A stretch of DNA of 64,000 nucleotides from the NCBI GenBank assembly GCA_019636735.1, contig JAHBWY010000004.1:310001-374000 (forward strand). The letters are read 5' to 3'. This DNA is from Phycisphaeraceae bacterium. GTDB lineage: Bacteria > Planctomycetota > Phycisphaerae > Phycisphaerales > SM1A02. Positions 7,809 to 15,154 of this stretch are shown here, piece after piece. A program made the translations under genes and the position numbers. The number at the start of each line of letters is the position of its first letter. The stretch's first letter is position 1. A model generated the notes under the pieces. The model worked only from the letters and a program-made list of their open reading frames with translations. It made no database searches and was not told where the DNA came from.

Positions 7809-8828
7809 ATGCTGTCGACCCCCAAGGTGGCGTCGGGATTGTTGAACCGTGGCCTCCCGTGCGTAGGGGCGGCCTTGGCCGCACTCGCGTCGTTTCAGTT
7901 CGCCACGGCCCAGTTCGCACCGTCAATTCCCGGAGCGGGCGCCCCCGCAGCGCCCGGTGCGGCGCCGACCGCGCGCGATGTCGTTCGTGTGACGCATGCG
8001 GGGACTTGGCGAAACGCCGACGGCAATGCTGTGATCGGCGTGCGCTTCACCATGGCGGAGAAGTGGCACATCTACTGGGCGAATCCAGGCGAGAGCGGAC
8101 TACCCACGACGCTCCACGCCACACTCCCCGCGGGCTGGAGCGCGAGGCAGGTCATCTTCCCTCGCCCCGACACCTTCTCGAGCGATGATGAGACAACCTT
8201 CGGCTACGAGGACTCCGCCGTCCTGCTCCTGACCGTGCACGCTGAAGAAGATGCCGGAGGTGGCGCCGCGACCGTGACCGCTCGCTATCTCGTGTGTCGG
8301 GGGATCTGCCTTTCGGGTGATGGAGAGATTTCGCTCTCGCTGCCCGATCGTGCCGCTGTCGCGAACTTGCCGCTTCTTCCAGGTGTCGTCGAAGGTCGTT
8401 CTCTGCCGAGGCCGCTCTCGGAACTCGATGCCACGATCCGCATCGATGGCTCGATCATGACGATCTCCGCGCCGAAGCTGCCGACGCTCGAGAGCGAGGG
8501 CCAGGCCAAAGGCACCGCGGGTGATCCTGCGGCGCCGAAGCCAGACGACCCCAATGCTCCCGAAGCGCCTGCGATGTCGCCCCGGCAAGCCACGGAGATC
8601 CGGTTCCTTCCCTTCGACTTGCCCGGGTTTCGACTTCCCGATGGGCTTGTCACCCGCGGGGTTGCCAGGGATGGCGGCTTCCGAATCGCCCTCAGGGTGA
8701 CCCTCGACTCCAATGATGCTCCGGGGCAAGTTCTTGCTGCTGGAGGACTTGTGACCGTGGGTCCGGGCCGACAGGATCCCTGCTTCGAGTTCTCGGTAGA
8801 AGCCGCCGACACCCCGAGGGAGCCGTGA
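7809..8828 (+). CDS. Secreted stand-alone DsbD N-terminal (DsbC-binding) domain protein
   Basis: A 339-residue protein with a signal peptide (start to about residue 38, cut after FATAQ or nearby) and an Ala/Pro linker. The region from about 60 to 200 matches the DsbD N-terminal domain: KWHIYWANPGESGLPT, then GYEDSAVLLL and YLVCRGICLSGDG, whose two Cys are the candidate redox pair. Unlike full DsbD there is no membrane electron-transfer domain and no C-terminal thioredoxin domain; the C-terminal ~120 residues are a second soluble region of unknown type. It probably exchanges disulfides in the periplasm. It is followed about 100 bp later by a CxxC redoxin on the same strand. Confidence 0.82.
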   Translation: MLSTPKVASGLLNRGLPCVGAALAALASFQFATAQFAPSIPGAGAPAAPGAAPTARDVVRVTHAGTWRNADGNAVIGVRFTMAEKWHIYWANPGESGLPTTLHATLPAGWSARQVIFPRPDTFSSDDETTFGYEDSAVLLLTVHAEEDAGGGAATVTARYLVCRGICLSGDGEISLSLPDRAAVANLPLLPGVVEGRSLPRPLSELDATIRIDGSIMTISAPKLPTLESEGQAKGTAGDPAAPKPDDPNAPEAPAMSPRQATEIRFLPFDLPGFRLPDGLVTRGVARDGGFRIALRVTLDSNDAPGQVLAAGGLVTVGPGRQDPCFEFSVEAADTPREP

Positions 8829-8931
8829 TGCACGGCCCAAACTTCGGGACCGCATGACTCGTCGCGGGGCCGCTCGCGAACCATGTGTCGCCGGACGACC
8901 TTTGTTGACTCACACCTTTGCAGGAGAACCC

Positions 8932-9645
8932 ATGACTCGAAACCCACTCGCACTTGCATCGCTCGCACTCGCATTCGCTTTCGGTGGTTCAGCCTTGGCT
9001 GCTTCCGCGCCGCTCGGTGCGCAGAACCAGGGCTCCGGCGGTGCCGGTCACAAGTCGACCGACTCTGACGGAACGAAGAAGGAGAAGAAGGACGGAAGCC
9101 ACGATGGCAAGGCGGTGGCCAAGGTCGGCGAGAAGGCTCCCGACTTCCACTTCACCGATCTCGATGGCAAGAGCCACAGCCTCGCCGAGTTCTCGGGCAA
9201 GACGGTCGTGCTTCAGTGGATGCATCCCGGCTGCCCGATCTGCCGCGCGAAGTTCGAGGGCGGCGCCGTGAAGAAGATGATGGACGAGATTCACAAGGTC
9301 GACGCCGACACCGTGTTCATCTTCGTGAACAGCACTCGCACCGAGGATGGTGGTTCGGTTGATGCGAGCCGCAAGTACCTCGAGAACAACAAGATCGAGG
9401 GGATCGCCTTCTGGGAGGGCCAGGGCACGGTCGGTCGTCTCTATGACGCCAAGACCACTCCGCACCTCTATGTCATCGACAAGAAGGGCGTGCTTGCGTA
9501 CGCGGGCGCAATTGACGATGACCGCTCCGGCAAGAAGGGCGTGAACTATGTCGTCGAGGCCGTGAAGGCGCTCAACGAGGGCCGCACGCCGTCTCCTGCA
9601 ACGACCAATGCGTACGGCTGCACGGTCAAGTACGCGAAGAACTGA
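8932..9645 (+). CDS. Secreted thioredoxin-fold redoxin (AhpC/TSA-like)
   Basis: A 237-residue protein with an N-terminal signal peptide (cut near GSALAA) and a charged Lys/Asp-rich linker. The redoxin domain begins at KVGEKAPDFHFTDLDG, a typical AhpC/TSA/TlpA entry strand. The active site is MHPGCPICRAKFEGG, with CPIC as the redox pair. The cis-Pro region is in TTPHLYVIDKKG, and AIDDDRSG follows, all as in redoxins. A disulfide reductase or peroxiredoxin-like role in the periplasm is likely. The start at 8932 has an AGGAG Shine-Dalgarno at the right distance. A strong hairpin terminator lies about 65 bp after the stop. Confidence 0.85.
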   Translation: MTRNPLALASLALAFAFGGSALAASAPLGAQNQGSGGAGHKSTDSDGTKKEKKDGSHDGKAVAKVGEKAPDFHFTDLDGKSHSLAEFSGKTVVLQWMHPGCPICRAKFEGGAVKKMMDEIHKVDADTVFIFVNSTRTEDGGSVDASRKYLENNKIEGIAFWEGQGTVGRLYDAKTTPHLYVIDKKGVLAYAGAIDDDRSGKKGVNYVVEAVKALNEGRTPSPATTNAYGCTVKYAKN

Positions 9646-9709
9646 GGTCGACTGCGGGCCGTACGGATCGGCTCCACGCCCGCAATCAACAGACCTGGCA
9701 CGGAATGAC

Positions 9710-9737
9710 AAGGGCCCCGTCGAGAGACGGGGCCCTT
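9710..9737 (+). terminator. Intrinsic terminator after the redoxin gene
   Basis: A perfect 12-bp inverted repeat (arms 9710-9721 and 9726-9737) with a GAGA tetraloop, followed by TTTCTTC. It lies between the convergent redoxin and dnaN genes. The U-rich side favours the + strand transcript. Confidence 0.9.
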
Positions 9738-9794
9738 TCTTCATGTCCAAGTTTCGGTAGACAACCGGCGGCGCCGAGAGATGCGCCAGCCGAT

Positions 9795-10928
9795 TCAGAC
9801 CGCAGGATCGAGATTGACCGGCATCACCACATAGGTGAACTCGGCGCCGGCCTTGAGCACGCCCGGCTTGTTCGGAGCCTTGAGCTCGATGATGACCTCG
9901 CCTGGATCGATCACCTTCAGGGCGTCAGTCAAGTAGTTGGGATTGAAGCCGATTTCGATGGGTTCGCCCTGATACTTCTCCATCGGGATGGTGACTTCCG
10001 CTTCGCCGAGTTCGGGAGCCCGGCTCCGAAGCACCAGCGACTCGGTCGAAAAGCTCATGCGAACGCCCTTGCTCTCCTCATTGGTCAGGAGCGCCGCGCG
10101 CCGCACGGCGCTGCCGAGCGCATCGCGGTCGAAGGTGATTCGCTTGTCGTGATCCTTGGGAATGACATCCTCAAAGGGCGGGAAGGTGCCCTCGACGAGT
10201 TGCGAGACCAGCAACGCCGCGTCGGCACCGGTGCCGACGCGGAACTGGATGCGAGTCTCCTCGCGAGCCACAGTCACGGGGGCCGCCGGATCGGTCATCA
10301 GGCGGTTCAGAATGTTCATCGTCTTGGTTGGCACGATGGCGCGGAAGTCACCTTCGCCCTTGGAGCAATCGCCTCTGGCGACTGCCAAGCGACGGCCATC
10401 GGTCGCCACCATGCGAAGACGCTTGCCAGTTCGATCGATGAGGACTGCGTTGAAGGCGTAGCGACTCGTGTCCATGGCCGTCGCGAAGAGCGTCCGGGCC
10501 ACCAATCGCCGGAACTGCTCCGCGGTGGTCTCGAAGTCGGTCTTCGACTCGGGGAGTTCGGGGATCTTCGGGAAGTCCTTCGGATCATGGAAGTAGATCC
10601 TGTACTTCGCATCCTCGCCGCGCAGGATCATCGAGTTCCCCTGCATCTCCAAGGTGAGCGTTGCATCTTCACTCGCGCGCACGATCTGGAGGAGCTTCTC
10701 CCCGGGCACCAGCGTGTCTCCCTCGTGCTGCACATCCACCTGCGGAACGCTCACGGCAACGCTCACCTCGGTGTCGGTCGCTCGGAGCGTCAGCAGGCCG
10801 TCCTTGGCCGTCACCCGAACGCAGGCGAGCGCCGGGGAGGTGTTGCGCGGGGCCACGACGCCGACGGCGGTGGTCAGCGCATCGAGGAGGTGGGTGCGGT
10901 CACAAACAACTTTGAGAGTGTCGGCCAT
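9795..10928 (-). CDS. dnaN: DNA polymerase III subunit beta (sliding clamp)
   Basis: A 377-residue protein of normal clamp length. N-terminal MADTLKVVCDRTHLLDAL, internal ATDGRRLAVARG, and C-terminal GEVIIELKAPNKPG with YVVMPVNL are the family landmarks of the three clamp domains. It tethers polymerases to DNA. It stands alone here: neither dnaA, recF nor gyrB is adjacent, so this is not a classical oriC-type dnaA-dnaN locus within the window. The ATG at 10928 fits the usual N-terminus. Confidence 0.96.
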   Translation of the reverse strand: MADTLKVVCDRTHLLDALTTAVGVVAPRNTSPALACVRVTAKDGLLTLRATDTEVSVAVSVPQVDVQHEGDTLVPGEKLLQIVRASEDATLTLEMQGNSMILRGEDAKYRIYFHDPKDFPKIPELPESKTDFETTAEQFRRLVARTLFATAMDTSRYAFNAVLIDRTGKRLRMVATDGRRLAVARGDCSKGEGDFRAIVPTKTMNILNRLMTDPAAPVTVAREETRIQFRVGTGADAALLVSQLVEGTFPPFEDVIPKDHDKRITFDRDALGSAVRRAALLTNEESKGVRMSFSTESLVLRSRAPELGEAEVTIPMEKYQGEPIEIGFNPNYLTDALKVIDPGEVIIELKAPNKPGVLKAGAEFTYVVMPVNLDPAV

Positions 10929-11028
10929 GGTGTGTTTCTTTCATGCTCCCCAGCGGAGGCTGGGAGTGTACCCGCGACCGCTTGGCGCTCCCTCGGCCCG
11001 GTGGAATGGTCGCCGGCGGGGGGCTACC

Positions 11029-11442
11029 GTGAAGGAGATGTTTCTCGCCATCCTCAAGGGCCTGAATCACTGGTTCGCGCTGGCTGCATTCTGGGGATAC
11101 CTCATCGCCTTTGCCCTTGCGTTCACCATGGTGGTGGTCGTCTTCCCGGTCGGGGCGCTCTTCATGCTCTTTGCGGCGATCTTCACGCTGCCGGTCGTCG
11201 TAGGGGTGTCGATGAGCCTGGCCGCACTGGAGCGCGCGTGGATGCGGCGATGGCTGCGCGCCTCGCGCTGCCCCGAGTGCCATGCCGAAGCGTCGGTGCA
11301 CCGATGGGTCCGGCCGGACATCGCCTTTGAGGATGAATCGCTGCGCGGACCGCAGGATCCGCCCTGCTATGAGTGCGGCCGCTGCGGCGCCCTCTTCTCC
11401 GAGTCAGGCGAAGGTGTGCCCGGTCCGTTGGCGGCGGCGTGA
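11029..11442 (+). CDS. Small membrane protein with C-terminal zinc ribbon, unknown function
   Basis: A 137-residue protein. Two hydrophobic segments (ALAAFWGYLIAFALAFTM and the following GALFMLFAAIFTLPVVVGV) are followed by a basic stretch. The C-terminal region has CPEC and then CYECGRC, a Cys pattern of a zinc ribbon. No family is recognised. The start is either GTG 11029, which has a G-rich stretch upstream, or ATG 11038, which has AGGAG directly against it (too close); I prefer 11029. The 3' end overlaps the convergent downstream gene by 76 bp. Confidence 0.68.
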   Translation: MKEMFLAILKGLNHWFALAAFWGYLIAFALAFTMVVVVFPVGALFMLFAAIFTLPVVVGVSMSLAALERAWMRRWLRASRCPECHAEASVHRWVRPDIAFEDESLRGPQDPPCYECGRCGALFSESGEGVPGPLAAA

Positions 11443-12116
11443 TCGATCACCTCGCGCACCTGCGCACCAAGGTGCGGATTGCCGGCGAAGACGATCATCT
11501 GTCCGCAGGGGAGCACTTCGATGAGGATCTTTGTGCCCGTTGCCGCCACGGAGATTCCCTGGGTGTCGTTCGAGCCAGCCTTCAGAAGGGCGCGGACAAG
11601 ATCTCGAAGCGTATGGTGATCGCCGGGACCCAGCAGCAGTGGATCGCGCGTGTTGAGCTCCACCGATGCCATCTGGTCGATGGCCTTCCACGGCGCGTTC
11701 TCCGCCATCTCGAATGAGACCGCATCGAAGACATCGCGCCAGTGTCCCACCGGGATGAGCAGCACAGGATCGATTCGAAGCTTGTGAACCACGCCTTCGA
11801 CGATGGCGGGCATGGCCTCGCGCGGGACACGAAGCACGGTGCCAGGCAGCGTCGCGGCGAGGCGATGGTCATTGGCGGCGACATCGATCACCACCACTCG
11901 TTCGTCCTCGAGAAGCCCGAGATGGAGTTCACGATCGTTGCGATCGGCCTCCTCCAGCCCCTGCAACTGAAGGGCGGGCCACGCTTCCGAGTAGCTGATG
12001 AACTCCACCGTGTGCTCCTTCGCGCCCGAGAGATGTGTCGGCGTGACGGTTCCGGACTCCCGATCAATGTAGCGGATGATCGCGATGATCCCACGGGGCG
12101 GTGTAGGATCGTCCAT
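11367..12116 (-). CDS. Conserved-looking hypothetical protein
   Basis: A 249-residue soluble protein without signal peptide or membrane segment. It starts MDDPTPPRGIIAIIRYIDRE. Visible features are alternating hydrophobic strands (ERVVVIDVAANDH, KILIEVLPCGQMIVFAGNP) and no catalytic motif I can name. Reading frame, codon usage and a starting ATG at 12116 support a real gene. It is divergent from the LMW phosphatase gene (38 bp between starts) and overlaps the zinc-ribbon gene tail to tail by 76 bp. Confidence 0.62.
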   Translation of the reverse strand: MDDPTPPRGIIAIIRYIDRESGTVTPTHLSGAKEHTVEFISYSEAWPALQLQGLEEADRNDRELHLGLLEDERVVVIDVAANDHRLAATLPGTVLRVPREAMPAIVEGVVHKLRIDPVLLIPVGHWRDVFDAVSFEMAENAPWKAIDQMASVELNTRDPLLLGPGDHHTLRDLVRALLKAGSNDTQGISVAATGTKILIEVLPCGQMIVFAGNPHLGAQVREVIDHAAANGPGTPSPDSEKRAPQRPHS

Positions 12117-12154
12117 ACGGCGGCCTCGTCGAGCCCTCGCCGTCCGTGACACTC

Positions 12155-12652
12155 ATGCGAACGCTCCTCTTCGTCTGCACAGGGAACACCTGCCGTTCAC
12201 CGATGGCGGAGGCGATCGCGCGAAGGCTTGTTGAAGAAGGTCGTGTTCCGGGTGCCGAAGGGCTCTTCATCGCCTCCGCGGGCGTTGCGGCGGGGGATGG
12301 GATCCCGATTTCCGAGGAAGCCGTGGTGGCGCTGCGCCGCCTCGACATCGACCATGATGGAACCAGCAAGCGTCTCACCCCGGAGATGGCCCGCCGGGCG
12401 ACCATCCTGGTGGGCATGACCGACGGCCATGTGGCGGAGATTCGGCGACTTCTGGGGGAGGGATTTGCCGAGGCGGGCCGGGGCGGATCGGCGAAGGGGG
12501 ACGGGCCGCCCCCCTTGGTTCGCGTAGAACGGCTGAACCCCCGGGGAGGTGTGGAAGATCCGGTAGGCATGGGGCAGCCTGCGTATGATCGTCTGGCGAG
12601 GCAGTTCCTGGATCTCCTTCCCGGTCGCCTCGCTGAATTGCTCGCACCATGA
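12155..12652 (+). CDS. Low-molecular-weight phosphatase, YwlE-like (possible protein-arginine phosphatase)
   Basis: A 165-residue LMW phosphatase. LLFVCTGNTCRSPMAEAI near the N-terminus is the P-loop, with nucleophile Cys8 and Arg14. The general acid is in the C-terminal DPVGMGQPAYD. The P-loop carries Thr (CTGNT) where classical tyrosine phosphatases have Ile or Leu; in Bacillus YwlE this Thr gives specificity for phosphoarginine. The downstream neighbour is rpiB, overlapped by ATGA, the same order as ywlE-rpiB in Bacillus. A Gly/Arg-rich insertion (about 108-125) is unusual. ATG 12155 was chosen over GTG 12146 because it places the first strand at the usual position. Confidence 0.88.
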   Translation: MRTLLFVCTGNTCRSPMAEAIARRLVEEGRVPGAEGLFIASAGVAAGDGIPISEEAVVALRRLDIDHDGTSKRLTPEMARRATILVGMTDGHVAEIRRLLGEGFAEAGRGGSAKGDGPPPLVRVERLNPRGGVEDPVGMGQPAYDRLARQFLDLLPGRLAELLAP

Positions 12653-13179
12653 AAGTCGCTCTCGGCGCCGATCATCGCGGACTCGCAGTGGCTCATGCGG
12701 TTGTGTCGCAGCTTCGCGCCGATGGCCATCAGGTCGAACTCCTCGGGGAAACATCCGGCCAGCCCTGCGACTATCCCGACTCCGCGTTCATGGTCGCCTC
12801 GGCGGTCGCCCACGGGAAGGCTGACCGGGGTGTGTTGATCTGCGGCACGGGAATCGGCATGTGCATCGCGGCGAACAAGGTGCGCGGCATCCGAGCGGCC
12901 TTGGCTCAAGATGAACTCAGCGCCCAGTTGAGTCGCACGCACAACGATGCGAATGTCCTCTGCCTCTCCGCCGATCTTCTCGGGCAGGCGCTGGTGAAGC
13001 GCATCGTCGAGGTGTGGTTCAGAACCACCTTTGAGGGTGGCCGCCATGCGAGGCGCGTCGAGAAGATTGCCAAGATCGAGGAGGGGTGGGACCCGGGGCA
13101 GCGCAACGGCGTCTACCGCGAGGCTCCGACGCCCCAGCCCGAAAGATCCGAGAAGCCGTCACGGTCGCAGCGGAGTTGA
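12649..13179 (+). CDS. rpiB: Ribose-5-phosphate isomerase B
   Basis: A 176-residue RpiB/LacAB-family isomerase interconverting ribulose-5-P and ribose-5-P in the pentose phosphate pathway. Visible motifs are MKVALGADHRGLA, DYPDSAF, GVLICGTGIGMCIAANKV (anion hole and catalytic Cys) and RTHNDANVLCLSA. The domain ends near residue 150; the last ~25 residues are a basic Pro/Ser-rich tail. The gene starts inside the stop of the phosphatase gene (ATGA). Confidence 0.94.
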   Translation: MKVALGADHRGLAVAHAVVSQLRADGHQVELLGETSGQPCDYPDSAFMVASAVAHGKADRGVLICGTGIGMCIAANKVRGIRAALAQDELSAQLSRTHNDANVLCLSADLLGQALVKRIVEVWFRTTFEGGRHARRVEKIAKIEEGWDPGQRNGVYREAPTPQPERSEKPSRSQRS

Positions 13180-13265
13180 GCGCTTCGGCAGTGAAACGCC
13201 GATCCAACCTGGTGGGCTCCGGTTCGTATGAAGACGAATCGATGATGCCCCGAAGGATCGGATCC

Positions 13266-14288
13266 ATGGCCGCCAGAAATCGACTGACACCGCTTGCGCG
13301 GGCTCGCCTGATTGGAGCCGTGGTGATCTGGTGCGCGCTGGTGGTCGGCACGGTGGTGAGCGCACCCTTGTCGTCGGTCGGTGGAGCGCTCTGGACCTCA
13401 CTGCTCCGCGAGGCGACATGGAGTCAGCCGGACGCTCTGCCGCCCTTTGCGGAGCCTGCAGATGTCGATGCGATCGTGCTGCGCCTGCGTCTTGAGCAGC
13501 AGATGAGCGTGGCGCGGGCGCTGTCGGTGCTGCGAGCCCACTTCGAGGTCTTCCGCGAGCGATCGGGCCTTATGGCTGATGAACTGCTGAGCTGGCGCAC
13601 GCGAGGGGCCCTCGCCTGGCATGGTGTGGAGGATGCCGTCACGCGGGAGGGCGGGCGGCGTCGCGCGCTCGTGCGTGAGCGCTTTGAGAGAATCGTGGCG
13701 AGCGAGCGCGACTTCAGAGAGGCCGTGGCCGAAGCTGAGGAGCGACTCGTCCTTGAGCTGCACGCGGACCGCGCGCGGGCGCTCGCTCGCGTGCGAGGTC
13801 ACTTGGCTCACTCCGCGTCGACTTCCGGGGCGGAGGTCATGGCGCCCACGGAGTTGGAGCGCCTCGCCTCGCGGCTTGATAGGGCGCTCCTGCAACAGGC
13901 CGATCGATCGCTGCTCTCCGCGATGAGCACGCTGATCGGCGCCACCGTGGTGACCGAAATCGTGGCGATGGGCACGAGCGCCGCCGTCGTGAGTGCTGCG
14001 GGTGGTGCGGCGTCGGGTTCGTTCATTCCGGTGGCGGGGACGATTGCGGGCTTCGTGGTGGGCCTTGCGGCAGGTGTCGCGGTCGACTGGTGGATGAGTG
14101 ACTCAGCGCGGCATGTGGTGCGCGAGCGCATCGAGGTGGCCATCGACGCCCTCGAACGGGCGCTCATTGAGGGCGATGGCGCGCCTTCGGGCAGCGGCCT
14201 TCGAGATCGCTTCGAGAAGGCGGCGGAGCAGGATGCTCTTGCCCTCGAATCACAACTGGATCGGTGGTTGAAAGGAGCTCGACGATGA
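13266..14288 (+). CDS. Hypothetical membrane protein with glycine-zipper segment
   Basis: A 340-residue protein. An N-terminal hydrophobic segment (LIGAVVIWCALVVGTVVSA) is followed by a long, charged, Arg/Glu-rich helical region, probably coiled coil (about 60-215). Then comes a Gly/Ala-rich hydrophobic segment of glycine-zipper type (FIPVAGTIAGFVVGLAAGVA) and a charged C-terminal tail. No family is recognised. ATG 13266 has GAAGGA upstream at suitable distance; ATG 13242 is an alternative adding 8 residues. The stop overlaps the next gene (ATGA), so the two encode a probable pair. Confidence 0.66.
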   Translation: MAARNRLTPLARARLIGAVVIWCALVVGTVVSAPLSSVGGALWTSLLREATWSQPDALPPFAEPADVDAIVLRLRLEQQMSVARALSVLRAHFEVFRERSGLMADELLSWRTRGALAWHGVEDAVTREGGRRRALVRERFERIVASERDFREAVAEAEERLVLELHADRARALARVRGHLAHSASTSGAEVMAPTELERLASRLDRALLQQADRSLLSAMSTLIGATVVTEIVAMGTSAAVVSAAGGAASGSFIPVAGTIAGFVVGLAAGVAVDWWMSDSARHVVRERIEVAIDALERALIEGDGAPSGSGLRDRFEKAAEQDALALESQLDRWLKGARR

Positions 14289-15154
14289 TCCCCGGATTGA
14301 GCGGAGCGCTGGCGGTGGGGGTGCTTGCAGCCACGCTCGCCCAGGGGGCGACGGCGCTGCGGGCGGTGGCGGAACAGGTTCTCGAGCGAGTCGGAGCGAC
14401 CGGCGGTCGGGCTGCAGTGGTGCAGCTTGAGAGGGCGGGAGGCCGTGCCGCCGTCGAAGCCGTGCTCGTTCAGGCGGAGCGGGAAGGCGGCGAGGCGCTC
14501 GTGCGGCGCACGGCGACGCTCCTGTCCGAGGCGGGTGCTCCGGCGCTCGGTGTCATCAGCCGGGCGCCGGCTCGCGCGATCGCGGCACTCGACGGCTTGT
14601 CGGGGGAGACGCTGAAGCGAGGTGTGGCGGCGCTTGAGCGTGAGCCGGCCATTCTTTCGATGTCCGGCGACCTTGCGCGCCGCGCGGTCGCGACCGAGGC
14701 GCGCCTGCCGGGTGTCGGCGCGACCATTGTCGGCTCGCTTGGTGATGACGGCGCGCGAATCGCATCGCAGCTCACCGAGGCACAGGGAGTGTCGATGGCC
14801 CGATGGTCGAAGGATGTCGCATCACTTCCCGCGAAGGAGCGGGGGAGTGTGCTCGCAGCGCTTGAGAAGCGACCCGGCGTGGTCCTCGACTATCTCGATC
14901 GCCACCCTGGCGTGCTCGTCGGTGCTGCGGCCATTTCGGCGGCGGCGGTCATCGAGATCACCGCGCTGGTGAGCGGGCAGGAGGGACCGGTGTCCGCGGC
15001 GGTCCGAGGTGGGACGAAGATCGCCGAGGAGGCGCTGTCGACACCTTTGGCGATCATCGTCACGCTGGCGGGCGTCGCCCTCGTGGCGCTCGGATCCCTT
15101 TGGTTCCTGCCGAGCGTGCTCAGGCGCTGGAGGCGCGCGGCGCCCGCCGAGTGA
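14285..15154 (+). CDS. Hypothetical Ala/Val-rich membrane protein, partner of preceding gene
   Basis: A 289-residue protein starting MIPGLSGALAVGVL with an N-terminal hydrophobic segment. The middle (about 25-205) is rich in Ala, Val, Arg and Glu and predicted helical, with repeating patterns such as RAAVVQLERAGGRAAVEAV. There are two C-terminal hydrophobic segments (GVLVGAAAISAAAVIEITAL and LAIIVTLAGVALVALGSLWF) and a basic end. No family is known to me. It overlaps the preceding gene by 4 bp, and its 3' end overlaps pepA, convergent, by 35 bp. Confidence 0.63.
   Translation: MIPGLSGALAVGVLAATLAQGATALRAVAEQVLERVGATGGRAAVVQLERAGGRAAVEAVLVQAEREGGEALVRRTATLLSEAGAPALGVISRAPARAIAALDGLSGETLKRGVAALEREPAILSMSGDLARRAVATEARLPGVGATIVGSLGDDGARIASQLTEAQGVSMARWSKDVASLPAKERGSVLAALEKRPGVVLDYLDRHPGVLVGAAAISAAAVIEITALVSGQEGPVSAAVRGGTKIAEEALSTPLAIIVTLAGVALVALGSLWFLPSVLRRWRRAAPAE

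Noticed and set aside
9795..10928. Replication origin beside dnaN
   Set aside because: No dnaA gene or cluster of DnaA boxes could be seen next to it.
9705..11330. 541-codon open frame on the + strand
   Set aside because: It is antisense to dnaN and its composition is that of a shadow frame; only the separate short zinc-ribbon frame at its right end (11029-11442) looks real.
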